Assembly (NCBI GenBank): GCA_023630585.1
Contig: CM042544.1
Location: 10,986,756 to 11,050,755 of the forward strand
Reading direction: 5' to 3'
Length of the DNA stretch: 64,000 bases
Source of the DNA: Cranoglanis bouderius
Taxonomy: Eukaryota > Chordata > Actinopteri > Siluriformes > Cranoglanididae
The first letter of the stretch is position 1; each line of letters begins with the position of its first letter. Shown here piece after piece: positions 1 through 11,639 of this stretch. A program made the translations under genes and the position numbers. The notes beneath the pieces were generated by a model. That model was not told the DNA's origin. It saw nothing but the letters and a program-made list of their open reading frames with translations, and made no database searches.

Positions 1-161
1 TTTCTGATTGGACAAACAGCCGCCCAATTGCAAGAAGCTATTTTTGTCTGGATGCATAATTATAATTGTGCAAGGAGATTCAGCTACTGTATTACAATAT
101 ATAATTATCTAACACGAGATGAATCCAACAGGCTAATGCAAGCAGGCTAATTCCTACTCAC

Positions 162-549
162 CCGTGCCTTCTTTGCCCGAGAGGCTACATGTCCTCGAAT
201 CCAACTCATCTTCTGACTCGGACCAAACGAACCCAAGCTCTTCATCCTGGGAAACATCGTCGGGTTTATGAGCACGTGATTTAGGCACTACTGAGTCAGA
301 TTCACGGCACGGGGTTGATCCTCCGTTTCGTACAAAGCCACTATGAACGGATGAATTGTTCAGTGCCTCTGCACACTCTTTCGTTTCTTCTTTTGCGTTG
401 GTGTTTTCCAGAAAAAACTCCTCTTCTGACTCAGGAGCTTCATCCGCCGCACCCTCGCGTTCAACTTCTTTGCGTTCATCATCCAAGGGATGACTGTTAT
501 AGCACTGGTTGTCCAGGCTTTCTTCGGGTTCAGGCCGTAAAGCGGCCAT
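162..549 (-). CDS. First coding exon of an unrecognised acidic protein (partial, runs off the left edge)
   Basis: A 129-codon open exon starts MAALRPEPEESLDNQ and is very rich in Glu, Asp and Ser, with clusters such as ESEEEFFLEN and WSESEDELD. No domain, signal peptide or membrane segment is visible. The start codon has a good vertebrate context (A at -3, G at +4). The exon ends at a strong donor, G|GTGAGT, with the GT at 161-160, so the short open tail beyond 162 is intron. The rest of the gene must lie to the left of the window. A palindromic CRE lies 34-41 nt upstream of the ATG, which supports this being a true 5' end. I do not recognise the family. It looks like a disordered N-terminus of a nuclear or cytosolic protein, which is inference from composition only. 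Confidence 0.6.
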
Positions 550-582
550 ATTTTACTGAATGTTCCCCGTCTCGCTCCTCCG

Positions 583-590
583 TGACGTCA
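583..590. promoter_or_regulatory. Palindromic CRE (TGACGTCA) at the 5' end of the minus-strand gene at 162-549
   Basis: Perfect 8-bp CREB/ATF palindrome in a locally GC-rich stretch directly upstream of the start codon at 549. It is followed by CGGCCC three bases away. The other CRE in this window (20161-20168) has the same following hexamer. Role in transcription is inferred from position. Confidence 0.6.
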
Positions 591-633
591 TCGGCCCTTT
601 TTCCCCCAGTAGGTATCATGGCAGTTCCCACGA

Positions 634-646
634 CCGCCCCCTGCTG
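634..646 (-). promoter_or_regulatory. CTCF-core-like motif
   Basis: On the minus strand the site reads CAGCAGGGGGCGG, close to the conserved vertebrate CTCF core. It sits just upstream of the CRE promoter. One short motif match is weak evidence on its own. Confidence 0.35.
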
Positions 647-649
647 TGC

Positions 650-1039
650 TGGAGTATACGGTATTTACGTACAGGTACTGGGCGGGTTGCATCGTGGTGC
701 TATTACAAGGTTCAATGTGTGTTAAATCTCGCGTTTGTACCTGTGTTCACTGTACCCATAGTTAAAATCAGTTAACTAAATATATTAGGCATGCCTCTGA
801 AAAATGAAAAATGGTGAAAAAGTTTAAAAAGTGATTAAAAACGCTGCTTCAAGACATAGCTGCCGCTTGACTGTATTATATAAGATGTAGACACTAGAAA
901 AGTTTACATGCACACTTTGCTGGAGGTATCTTTTTCCGAGAATAGTGTAAAACAAAAAAAACAAACAAAAAAAAACAACAAAAGCCTGCGTTTCAATTCG
1001 CCTAATATCCGCCCTAAATAGTATCCGAGATTAGAATTA
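650..1039. other. AT-rich intergenic stretch, no gene seen
   Basis: Only short chance reading frames and an A-rich run near 950-980. No conserved motif or repeat recognised. Confidence 0.5.
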
Positions 1040-1270
1040 GTGTGTCCCAAATCATAGTATGTTGAAAGATGTATCCCAAAGGTACCCGGATGGTCTACTA
1101 TTTCCGGTAGATTTTCGAAGTCGCAGGCTACGTCCGAAATCACGTACTACCCTACTACACAGTAGGCGAAAAGCAGTACGCCAGAGGGGCAGTATGTCCG
1201 AATTCTCAGTAGGTGAGAAACAGTAGGCGAGAAATACCCAGATGGCAATTTCTGAACCAATGGACACTAC
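1040..1270. mobile_element. Non-autonomous DNA-transposon-like repeat (MITE-like)
   Basis: The block is built from many related copies of a short word around CAGTAGG/AGTAGGCGA (for example near 1160, 1206 and 1222) together with the inverted form CCTACT. This resembles an abundant class of teleost MITEs whose ends read like TATG..TCGGACA. The exact ends and target duplication were not resolved. Confidence 0.4.
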
Positions 1271-1679
1271 ACGAGTCAAAAATTCCCAATATGCAACAGG
1301 ACTGGTGCGGACGAGCTCAGAAAAAAAAACACAAAAAAAAAAACACGGAAGACATCGCCGGCTCTTTTTAAGTATTAAACCTTGGTTAAACAGGAATTGT
1401 TTAACAATACCCGAATAAACTGTTAACTTGTTCAAGGTTTAAACAAGAAAACAGTTGTCACAGCTTTTGAAACCTTTTTTGTGATCTCCATCATGACTTA
1501 GCCGGCCAAGCTAACGGCAATGAGTTTCCCTCAGCCTGTTAACACCGCCCACATTAAATTGCTAATTCAGTTAACTTTCCTGAGGTGCATTTTGCCATTA
1601 GTGCAGTTGCTTTAATCTGGTGGTCCCTTTAAGATTTTTGTGTTTATGATGACATCGAAGGTCACATGACAATGCCAAC
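1271..1679. other. Intergenic, no gene seen
   Basis: Contains an A-rich tract near 1320-1345. I saw no coding or repeat signal that I could support. Confidence 0.45.
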
Positions 1680-1965
1680 ATCATGCCCACCTGACCATCA
1701 AATCATCGGTTTGTTAGATTTTGGTTGGAGATGAAACCTGCAGGAAGGTAGAGCCCAAGGAAGAGGGCTGGTGACCGCTGGTCCAGAATGTCTTTGTATA
1801 CTGTAGCATTACAATTTCCCTTCACTGGTACTAAGAGGCCCAAACATGTTAGCATGACAATGCCCCTGAGCACAAAGGTGCCTTTGGAATAGGATGTTCA
1901 ACAAGCGTATATGTATATGGATGTCTTGGTCAGGAGTCCATATGCTTTTGGTGTACAGCATCTTT
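1680..1965. mobile_element. Tc1/mariner-like relic, same family as 16755-17009
   Basis: Shares long near-identical stretches with 16755-17009, including the words TAGCATTACAATTTCCCTTC and AGCATGACAATGCCCCTG, in the same order. The flanks carry remnants of the CACCTGACCATCA end motif. In teleosts this sequence belongs to a Tc1-like DNA transposon. This copy is internally deleted and has no usable transposase frame. Confidence 0.65.
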
Positions 1966-2481
1966 CTTGGATGAGTAAACATTTGCATTTTAGTCTCTAA
2001 GGGCTTTACCTTCTCTCTCAAAGTTATGTTTTCTTTCTGCAACTTTGTGATATTTGTCATAGAGAGATCGGTTCCAACGGACAAATCTGTGAAGTTGTTA
2101 TCTGATACACATGTATCTAACTCCATGTCCTCTATTACTCCCTCCACTAACTGGGTTGCAGATGCTCTTCTAATGGACATCTGATCTCTGTCAATTGTTC
2201 TGGATGAGTCAGGCTTGTGATGAAGTTTGATGGTATGTATTTTACATGCAGACATAAAAAAGACAGAAAAATGCATAGACTACACAATCTATGGATAAAT
2301 ATTAGTCAACAACGAGTTAATTGTGTTAATAATACATATTGATTAATGTGCCGTGTCTTGCTGATCTAGTGAGCTTAACAGACACACTCTAGTCTTGCAA
2401 TCCATGAAATGTTACCATGTAAGGCACAAGGATGTTTGTAATTCAGCTATTTAGCTGTCAGTTTATTTAATGTTTTAACTA
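1966..2481. other. Intergenic, no supported feature
   Basis: A 155-codon frame on the minus strand spans the previous repeat and this stretch, but it has no recognisable domain and begins in AT-rich DNA. I treat it as chance. Confidence 0.45.
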
Positions 2482-2482
2482 A

Positions 2483-3277
2483 AGCACTATTCGGACGGGA
2501 CTAGTTTTCTAAGCGTAGTTTGAGTTACAATTCTTATCACCCGAAGTCTGTGATTCCATGTACCAATTCGGACGGGACTAACATCTCTGTGTTTATTACA
2601 GAGGTGGGAGTGTCTGTTTCGTACATCTGGGCGTCGCAGAAGATCACGTGCTCTGGATGTGTGCATTGCGTGCATAAGTACTTTTAAATTTAAAAGGTAA
2701 AATTTCTTAATTTATTGATTTATTTTAATAACTTCACATGATTTTATAGAACTGGCTGCTAATAATAAACCCACTGAAATAAAGACGTGATTACTTATAT
2801 AATTAAAACATTATATAATTGAGAGCAGAAATGAAGGTGAGTAATCACCCGACACTGATATTACAGTGGCCAGTCTTAACAGTTTACGTGATTTGGCTCT
2901 TCTTGTTGATTTTATTTTTTATTTCTTCGCCAGGTAGCAAAAACATCCATACTGAATTGCACGCAGCAAGCAGAAAACGCGTGTAAGAGCTTCTACTGTA
3001 GTTCACGTTGGCCAAAACACAAAAGGAAAAGCGTTGTGGAAAAAATACTATCGGCAATCAGATAGTGACATTCGCATTCGGACGGGATTAGGTTTCTCAG
3101 AGGATCACAGAGTTAGCCGAAAAACAGTAGGTAATTTGCTCTGGAATTTTTACAGAGGTTGTGTGAGAAAAACACAGACTTGGCAGATTCGGACGGGATT
3201 AAAATCACGAAGTACATCTGTGAAACATGGATTTCTTTAACGTCCCCCTGGAAAACTAGTCCGGTCCAAATAGTGCT
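2483..3277. mobile_element. TIR element, probably PIF/Harbinger-like MITE, with repeated subterminal motif
   Basis: The left end AGCACTATTCGGACGGGACT is mirrored at the right end, where the reverse complement reads AGCACTATTTGGACCGGACT, giving TIRs of about 28 bp. Inside, the word TTCGGACGGGAYTA recurs in the same orientation near 2490, 2567, 3073 and 3190. Flanks are TAA on the left and TAC on the right, close to the TWA target duplication of PIF/Harbinger elements. The 795-bp interior has no transposase, so the element is non-autonomous. Superfamily assignment is inference. Confidence 0.75.
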
Positions 3278-3289
3278 TACGACCTTACA

Positions 3290-4439
3290 CCCTGATACGG
3301 TTTGTGGATGACTTACGTCTTGCAGCAACGCCACTTTAAAGTATATAATTTCATATAAATTCACTTTGGACCGCCATTGCAGCACTGCATCTGAGGGAAG
3401 ACGAGTCAACAATAGTGTGCACAGGTTTTTCTTTAATTAATAAAGTTTTATTTAACATAACAGCCATTAATGCACAAATGAGATGTGTTACATAAATGCT
3501 TGATATGTAGTTTAAGCAGCTTGGCACTAAGAAATAGAGACAAACTCACGGGGTCATGTAATCTGTTTACCTCATCAAAACTTTTATTTAAAAAAAAAAG
3601 ACACTTTAGTAACAGTGCACTTTATTTATTTTTTGCACTCTTTCAGACTCCTCTATTTATTGGTGTATAAATAAGAGTTCTTTTGTTTTTTTGTATGCAA
3701 GGAGGAAGTGAAATTGACAAAATTGTCATAAATAAAACGGTTTGTTCAGTTCAGCGGTATTGTTATCACTGTGTCAAAAACAGAATTAAAACAATAAATA
3801 AATTTCAGTTACATACACATGCAAAAAATTGGTATCGGTTATTAAAAAAAATCAATATCGGTCGATCTCTAATTATGTGTGCTACAGATCCTGGAGTTGC
3901 TAGTGGGTATCCAGTCGTCTCTATTCACAGCTACAACCCATCAACTGAAAAACATGGCCCTGATTTTAAATTGGACGTCCTGTCATTAAACAAAGTCATC
4001 AGTAACATAAATAGAGGCACAAGGTGTATGGTTCTTCGCTATTGTTTTGAATTTTTACTGCCAACCAGATACATGCTCTAGAAACAACTTCCTGTGCCCA
4101 TGAATGTTGAATATGAATATTCATCTGAAATAGTTTATATATGCAGAGGGTAAATTGTACAATTAACTCTTATGCTCAGCATCACATACACATTTGAATT
4201 AAATTAAGAACATTAAAATTGCTACCAGTGATTCAAGTCAACATAACTGCTGATTTCAGGTGCAGAACTTGCCCAAAGGACAGTGGCATAGAGATAAGGA
4301 AAAGGAATCCCAAGTACAACAAAGGTGTATGCAGGCCAAGAAAATATTTCATACTTCCATGTCACGTTTGGCACAGTTTTGTTTATGTGTATAAAGACAG
4401 AAAGACAATAAATATTTAATTGACTTGATATGGTGAAAT
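3290..4439. other. Intergenic, only unexplained short frames
   Basis: A frame at 3683-4081 includes a non-repetitive hydrophilic segment (near ASGYPVVSIHSYNPSTEKHG), and another at 4219-4419 begins near a possible splice acceptor (TGATTTCAG at about 4250-4258). Either could be a degraded exon. I do not recognise them, and no consistent gene structure joins them. Confidence 0.4.
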
Positions 4440-5090
4440 GACCATATAGTGTGTAGGTGTAGTATACACCGATTAGCGAATATTATACACCTGCCTAATA
4501 TTGTGTAGGTCCCTCTTGGGCCGCCAAAACAGCTCTGACCCGTCAAGGCATGACTCCACCTCTGAAAGTGTGCTGTGGTATCTGGCACCAAAACATTAGC
4601 AACAGATCCTTTAAGTCCTGTAAGTTGCGAGGTGGGGCCTCCATGGATCGGAAAGCACCCGGCCCTCCACATGATGTAGAAGAAAACGTGATTCGTCAGA
4701 CCAGGCCACCTTCTTCCACTGCTCCATGGTCCAGTTGTTATGTTGACGTGTCCATTGTAGGCACGTTTGGCGGTGGACAGGAGTCAGCATTGGCACTCTG
4801 ACCGGTCTGCGGCAACTTACGGTGAAAGCTGTGTGTTCTGACACCTTTTTATCATAGCCAGCATTGACCTTTTCAGCAATTTGTTCTACAGTAGCTCTTC
4901 TATGGGAATGGACCAGACGGGCTAGCCTTCGTTCCCCAGGCGCATCAGTGAGCCTTGTCCCATGACCCAGTCACCAGTTCACCGGTTGTCCTTCTTTGGG
5001 ACACTTTTGGTAGGTACTAACCACTGCATACTGGGAACACCCCACAAGACCTGCAGTTTTGGAGATGCTCTGCATCTGATGGTAATCCAT
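4440..5090 (-). mobile_element. Internally deleted Tc1-like transposon
   Basis: The minus strand encodes scattered Tc1-type transposase pieces, including a tryptophan-rich segment and the first catalytic Asp motif SDESRF near 4690. Read on the plus strand, the order of conserved blocks matches a widespread teleost Tc1 family, but the middle of the transposase is missing. No intact frame remains. Confidence 0.75.
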
Positions 5091-5209
5091 ACTATTTTAT
5101 TGCATCATCCTCGTCTTATTTTCAATATTACATAATTATGGTTCTTTTACTTGGTTAGATCAAGGGACAGTTTTTAGCTCCTGGAGGCCCAAGGGAACAA
5201 ATCAATGTA

Positions 5210-6240
5210 CAGTCCATAAATATTGAGACACAATTTTCATAATTCTGCCTCTCTACACCACCACAATGGATTTGAAATGAAGCAATGAAGATGTGATTGA
5301 AGTGTAGACTTTCAACTTTAATTCAAGGGGTTTAACAAAATATTGCATTAACTGTTTAGGAATGACAGCCATTTTTTGGCTAATAAAAATGCCATAATCA
5401 TAAATATTAGGATTATTTTAAATACTTGGATGCAAATCCTTTGCAGTCAATGACTGCCTGAAATCAGGAACCCATGGACCTCATCAAATGGCGAGTTTCC
5501 TCCCTTGAAATGCTTTACCAGGCCTTTACTGCAGCTGCCTTCAGTTGCTGCTTGTTTGTGGGTCTTTCTGCCTTCAGTTTTGTCTCCAGTAAATTAAAAG
5601 CATGCTCAGTTGTGTTGAGGTCATCAGACATTTAAGACCATTTAATTTCTTTGCTTTAAGAAGCCCTTGGGTTTTGTTTTGCTGTATGTTTTGGGTCATT
5701 ATCCATCTGTACTGTGAAGTGCCGTCCTATCAGTTTTGCAGCATTTGACTAAATCTGAGCAGAAAGTATAGCGCTATACACTTCAGAATTCATCCTGCTA
5801 CTTCTGTCAGCAGTCACATCATCAATAAACACCAGTGACCCAGTTCCATTGGCAGCCATACATGCACATGACATAACACTGCCTCCACATTGAGGTAAAC
5901 CATCTGTATTTACATTCACGAAGGCATCTCTTGATAGTAGACTTTGACAGTGATGTGCCTCCTCCTCCTTAATTTGTCATGAAATAATGAGGAAACAGGC
6001 CATGCCTGGCCATGAAACTGCTTATCAGTCAATTGTCCAATTACTTTTAAGCCTGTGAAAATGGAGGGACTTTGTAAAAAATGGCTGTAATTCCTAAACG
6101 GTTAATGCAATATTTTTGTTAAACCCCTTGAATTTAAACTGAAAGCTACACTTCACTTCAAATCCATTGTGGTGGTGTAGAGGCAAAATGTAATAATCGT
6201 GTCAATGTCTAAATACTTATGGAGGGACTGTATATACAGT
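5210..6240 (-). mobile_element. Tc1-like transposon with long (about 150-170 bp) terminal inverted repeats
   Basis: The left arm (5210 to about 5395) and right arm (about 6085-6240) are inverted copies, sharing for example TTCAAGGGGTTTAACAAAA and CACCACAATGGATTTGAA. The ends read CAGTCC/GGACTG and are flanked by TA on both sides (5208-5209 and 6241-6242), the Tc1/mariner target duplication. The interior resembles transposase DNA on the minus strand but has no open frame and is about a third shorter than an intact Tc1 element. A second copy of one end is at 46876-47215. Confidence 0.8.
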
Positions 6241-7247
6241 ATAATCTTGAGGAGCAGAACCAGCCCTTCATTTCCTTTTCAAATTTTTTTTTTTTTTTTT
6301 TTTTTAAAGTGCTTCAAAAGAAAATATATGTAGTAGACTACTCCATCTATACATTTATTATTATTATTATTTCTTTCTGTTAGCTATAGTTGCTAAGCTA
6401 ATATAACAATGTATTTCAAAGGTGCAAGTCCACATTAACTACATTGATAAAGTTTTAATTAAATAGAACAGCACTCCCTGTAGTTCTCTCCTCACCCTTG
6501 GGCTATTAAGTGGCTGCTTGGGATATAGGCAAGTCCTTCGGGGAAGCCGAGAGAGGCATGTTAAAGACAGTACTGAATAAATGTTTGATCTTAATAGATC
6601 CAACTGTGTCTATGTCTATTAAATTACCCTGTCACAATTTCAATATCATATTAATCATATTTGTCGACAACATAGTGATAGATGTACATATTTGATGCAT
6701 TTAAGGAATTGACGCCAGTGAAAATTTTACACAATGAAACATGTTTATGCCAGATGACTTGCAAGGTATTTAATATAGCAGATAATGTCTTTTCATATAT
6801 ATGTTCCTCTTGAACATTATTTCAATGTTTAAAATACAATATATTGCTGTAAGGGACACGCTTCTTCACCGACATCCCCTTTAATCCATGTTTATATCCA
6901 GACGTCTTGTCCGTAAAGATCTTTCTTATTTACATGATGGGGCTATAAATATACAAAATATATTCACCAATCTATTGAATCTACATTGCACTGCATGCAG
7001 AGAATATAGTAGAGCATGAAGTGGTTATTCATTTCATTTAAAATATTTCTTTTTAACCTAATAATGCACTCTTTATAGAGCATTTAAATTATTCATCAAA
7101 CAGTACAAATATCCTTCAACACCAGATATTCACATCTTGTCTCTGAAAAAAAAGCTTCTTACTGGGTTTGCCCAAACAAAACCATTAAAGGTTGTTCAAC
7201 GTGTCAATTATTAAATGAACACAAGGTTGAAAGAAATGAAATAATGT
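6241..7247. other. AT-rich intergenic stretch, no gene seen
   Basis: Includes a T-run near 6285-6305 and an ATT-rich tract near 6357-6370. No coding or repeat family recognised. Confidence 0.5.
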
Positions 7248-7326
7248 GATACCCACAGCTTATAAATTTACATACCCCTTGCAGAATCTGCAAAATGTTA
7301 AGATTAAAAAAAAAAGAGAATCATTA

Positions 7327-8258
7327 AAATTGCATTTTGTTTTTTATTTAGTACTGCCCTAAATAAGCGATTTCACATAATATATGTTTACATATAGTCC
7401 ACAAGACACAATAATAACTGAATTTACACTAATAAACCAGTTCAAAAGTTTACATACCCTTGATTCTTAATACTGTGTGTTGTTACTTGGATGATCAATG
7501 TTTTTTGATATGTTTTGTGTTTGTCCTGAGCAGTTAAACTGCACACTGCTCTTCAGAAAAATCCTCCAGGTCCTGCACATTATTTGCTTTTCCAGCATCT
7601 TCTGCATATTTGACCCCTTTCCAACAGTGGCTATATGATGTTGAGATCCATTTTTTACACTGAGGACAACTGAGGGACTCAACCACAAATTACAAAAGGT
7701 GCAAACATTTACTGATGCTCAAGAAGACAGCACGATACATTAAGAGCCAGGGGGGTGTAAACTTTTGAACAGGATGATCAGTGTAAATTATTATTTTGTT
7801 TAAAGATCTTATGTTTTTCATTTAGTACTGCCCTTCAGAAGCTACATAAGATATTTACATGTTTCTCAGAAGACAAAATAATAAGTTACACCGATCATCC
7901 TGTTCAAAAGTTTACATCCCCCCTGGCTGTATCATGTTGCTTTCTTGAGAATCAGTGAATGTTTGCACCTTTTGTAATAATTTTGTATGAGTTACCCGCA
8001 ATTGTCCCAAGTGTGAAAAGATGGATCTCAAAATCATATAGCCACTGCTGGAAACATGAACAACTATCACAAAACAAAAACAGTCACTGATCATCCAGGT
8101 AACAACATACAGTATTAAGAATCAAGTGTATGTAAACTTTTGAACTGGTTCATTTGTGTAAATTCAGTTATTGTTGTGTCTTGTGGACTATATGTAAACA
8201 TCTGTTATGTGAAATAGCTTATAAGTACTAAATAAAAAACAAAATGCAATTTTAATGA
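7327..8258. mobile_element. Nested palindromic MITE inserted in the left arm of the 7248-9845 element
   Basis: The ends are inverted copies (AAATTGCATTTTG on the left, CAAAATGCAATTTT on the right). Two internal blocks also pair: GTTCAAAAGTTTACATACCC near 7440 with its inverse near 8125, and AACTTTTGAACAGGATGATC near 7763 with its inverse near 7890. TA dinucleotides at 7325-7326 and 8259-8260 bound the insert. The uninterrupted target sequence can be read in the right arm of the outer element near 9760. Almost the whole unit can fold on itself. Confidence 0.65.
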
Positions 8259-9278
8259 TAATCCGTGTATCATTTGTTCTTTTCATATTCAATTAAGAAC
8301 CAAATATCAGAATTTTTTTTTAAATGGCTTGTTACTTTATTATCCATTTACAAATCCAAAATTGAAAAACGGACAAGAAGATGTTTTCCGTTCTTTCAAT
8401 CTCATGCTCAAGTTAAATAAGAAATTAGAAAATGGGTCAAATGTCAGGTTTCATTTTAACATTTTATTGTTTTCAGTTGGCTATGATCCCAAAGTTACTT
8501 GTTTCTTCACGTGTTGTACTGGATAAAGGTCTTTTTTGCTGAAGAGCATGGGGAGTTTCATGCTATTTAAGGGAGCCAAACGTGTAACCCTGAGAGAGGA
8601 CTGCAGAAACATTAACTGCGTTATACCAGTCGCTCTTCTTGAAACCATGGTTATTATTATTTTAGATACTTTTAGACACTTCCGAAAGTGGAAACCGAGC
8701 GTCCGTGAGCTCCTACACAACCAAAGCAATTGAGTTTTCTACATAATGATCATTTTAAATAAATAAATAACAAAACAAACACACAACAATTCACAGCATC
8801 AATGAGAATACAGGCTAAAAGTTTTTATAATTAAATTTGAAATGAACAGTCTGTGATCAGTTCAGTTCATTGATCTTTTAAACTTGAAGTTGAAATATGC
8901 TAATGTTCTAGAATAAAATTAATAAACTTTTATTCAGTGCGTAAAGTACCTTATTGTGAACTGATACGAGTGGGTTTGATCGTCGATCAGGGATTTGAAA
9001 TGTCAAGTTTATAACAGGTTAAAAATAGCCTCCTGGTTCAATTATATTGACAGATCTTGTGACTTTGAAGAGCAATTACTTTAAAATTCTAGTGAGATTA
9101 ATCGATCTTTATTTTGTGCATAGAGGAGCTGACTGTGGACTGATACTAATGGGTTTTTAGATTTGAAATGTCCCTTTTATTTCAGCAGTAAGATGAAGTA
9201 AAACTAATATTTTGGTGTCAGAGACTTCCTTTAATGAACCATCTATACTTTTTAAAAATGTATTTGTGGTTAGATTTA

Positions 9279-9280
<2 letters not shown>

Positions 9281-9337
<57 letters not shown>

Positions 9338-9345
9338 TAATAATA
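9281..9345. repeat. (AAT)n microsatellite
   Basis: About 20 AAT units with one interruption (AAC) near the right end. Confidence 0.95.
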
Positions 9346-9849
9346 CGTTCTTAAAATGTTTTTAGCAGATGTTTTTAATGTATTTTTATTATAGCATCTC
9401 TTTAAACTTCATTATGCCAATTTTTTAAATGTAAAAGCATGAATACCAAAACATTTACAGGATTAAAGGATTATTTAAAAAAAAAACAAAAAAACAAAAC
9501 AAAACAAAACACCTTTTAGGCTATATATAACCGTGGTTTCAGGAAGAGTGACTGGTTTAAAAATAAAATGTTAAAATGAAACCTGACATTAGACCCATTT
9601 TCTAATTTCTTGTTTTTAACTTGAGCACGAGATTGAGAGAACAGAAAACAACTTGTTATTTTTTCGTTTTGGATTTGTGCATGAATAATAAATTGACAAG
9701 CCATTTTTTCATTTTCTGATATTTGGTTCTTAATTGAATATGAAAGGAACGAATGATACACGGATTAATGATTCCTCTTATTTGTTTAAAATTATTAACA
9801 TTTTGCAGATTCTGCAAGGGGTATGTAAATTTATGAGCACAACTGTAAG

Positions 9850-11300
9850 AATATGTTTAGAATATGTCAGTGAAGATATAACAGCATCAGGGTTATTCCA
9901 TGTCAAATAACCTGCAGAAAAAAGGTTTGGGTACAGATCTCAGGCTCACATTATATATGTTGTCAACATTCTAAATACTTGTTTGTGAAAATGTTACTTA
10001 GATGGAAAGAATCTTCAAGGGTGGTCATCAACTAATTTAAATTTGGACAACACAAGAAACAAAACTTTCAAGTAAATCCCAGAATTTTAGCATTTAAAAA
10101 AACATAGGATATTAACTTAATGTTTTACAGACCCTTTAATATAGTAAGAACTACGGTTACGTTAAAAATGTTTAAATACATTTTCCTACTCGCATATAAT
10201 CTACACCTTCATCCTCATAAAGACTGTGTGGGTCTATAAATGTGATGTAAAATGATAAATGCTCATGTGTCTTTCAGCCATCTCAACTGCACTGCTTCTC
10301 CCCACTACCCTGGTTACGCTATGCTATTACTTACAGCACACCACGCGATTACAAAATGGCAACATTTTATACACTTTAGACCGAAAAGGAGACATCTGTT
10401 CTCCAAAATCTGGACACAGCTGGCAGCAAATTCACTTACTGCATTTACTGCCATTGCTTGAAAGCCAATTAGGCAAGGTTAAATGTATGTTCAAAATAAC
10501 CGACCACAAATCCAAGCTAAAAGACCTCTACTTTCCATATAAACATCACACAACTAAACAATACTTTTAAGTATTAGGCACCATTTTGAAATCTTTTAGT
10601 AATGCCGTGTATAAATGTTTTCGAAGGTGAAACCAAACTATAAATTCCAACCAGATTTACAAACCTTTAATTAATGCTGATTTTCTTCATACTCAAGTGG
10701 GTATGTTGATGAATGCCAATCACCTGTAAATTACCAAGCACCTTCACGGCACATCTGATTTGCCTATAGGGACGCACACAAAACTCCATAAATGGCATGT
10801 CACAAATACCAAATTTCTTGTGTAAAGGCTCTTGTTTTATGATCAAATTAGTTTGTATCCAGTTTGATAATTGAGGCCCACTGTTTGTAATAATAACCAA
10901 ACATTATTACAAAATGTACATTTTCAACAGCTTCTTAGGTTAGGTGCTAATGCTAGTTAGGTAGCTTGCCAATGAGATTTGAGCAAACTAGCCAAGTCAA
11001 CGGCTGATGCTCATTATGATTAATTAAACCAGACTCCACATCTACAGTTTATTCTTATGGCTTGATATAACGTTAAATAGTACTTCACTGTAAAAAGTGA
11101 TTTCAAATTGTGTTTCTCCAAAGAAATGTTTCATCCCCTGCAATACCTTTTACTGTGAATACACAAACATTAGCCATAACCAGCCCCACAGAGGCAACAG
11201 AAATGCCCATCAGCAACAAGCAGAGGGAGATGGTGAATTAGGCAACAAAATTTACAATGTCTTAAGATGCATTTTCATACTCTAATATATAATATGGATT
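9850..11300. other. Intergenic, unexplained short frames only
   Basis: A 103-codon frame at 10259-10570 follows a plausible acceptor (TGTCTTTCAG) and has an ordinary amino-acid mix but no recognised domain. A 77-codon minus frame at 10667-10900 is equally unplaced. Neither is supported as a gene. Confidence 0.4.
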
Positions 11301-11368
11301 TACACTCACTTATTAGGAACACCGGCACATTCATGCAGTTATCTAAGCAGCCAATCATCAGAATGAAG

Positions 11369-11633
11369 AAGTGAAAGTGACATGTGTATGGTAACCTGCA
11401 TTTAACCCATCCAAGTTAGTGCACACACATTAGAAGTTGTGAGTAGTGAACACACACACACACACACACACACTACAAACCGTGAACACACCCGTTTTTG
11501 CTGCGGCGCCCGGGGAGCAGTTGAGGGCCTTGCTCAAGTGCCCAAACAGTGGCAGCTTGACGGTGCTGGGATTTGAACGCATGACCTTCCGATCAGTAGC
11601 CCAACTTCTTAACCACTGAGCTACCACCACCCC
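11369..11633 (-). mobile_element. tRNA-derived SINE
   Basis: Read on the minus strand, the head contains a pol III A box (TAGCTCAGTGGTTAAG, about 11627-11612) and a B-box-like GTTCAAATCCC (about 11580-11570). The tRNA-unrelated body follows, then a 3' tail ending GTCACTTTCACTTC that is common to many teleost SINEs. A (CA)n tract at about 11450-11472 lies inside the body. The head abuts the U1 copy at 11640-11793, which has the same orientation. Confidence 0.85.
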
Positions 11634-11639
11634 ATAAAA

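Larger units (their letters stand above)
7248..9845. mobile_element. Long palindromic Tc1-like element with another palindromic element nested in its left arm
   Basis: Outer arms match as inverted copies over about 40 bp: 7262-7302 contains CATACCCCTTGCAGAATCTG, and its reverse complement is at 9793-9834. The right terminus read inward, CAGTTGTGCTCATAAATTTA, is followed outside by TA (9846-9847), as in Tc1/mariner. A second inner inverted pair lies at about 8265-8475 and 9545-9775. The loop (about 8480-9540) holds an (AAT)n tract. No transposase frame is present, so this is a large fold-back, non-autonomous copy. Confidence 0.7.

Noticed and set aside
10259..10570. Possible exon of an unknown gene
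   Set aside because: A plausible acceptor precedes it, but no donor, partner exon or domain supports it. Left as unexplained sequence.
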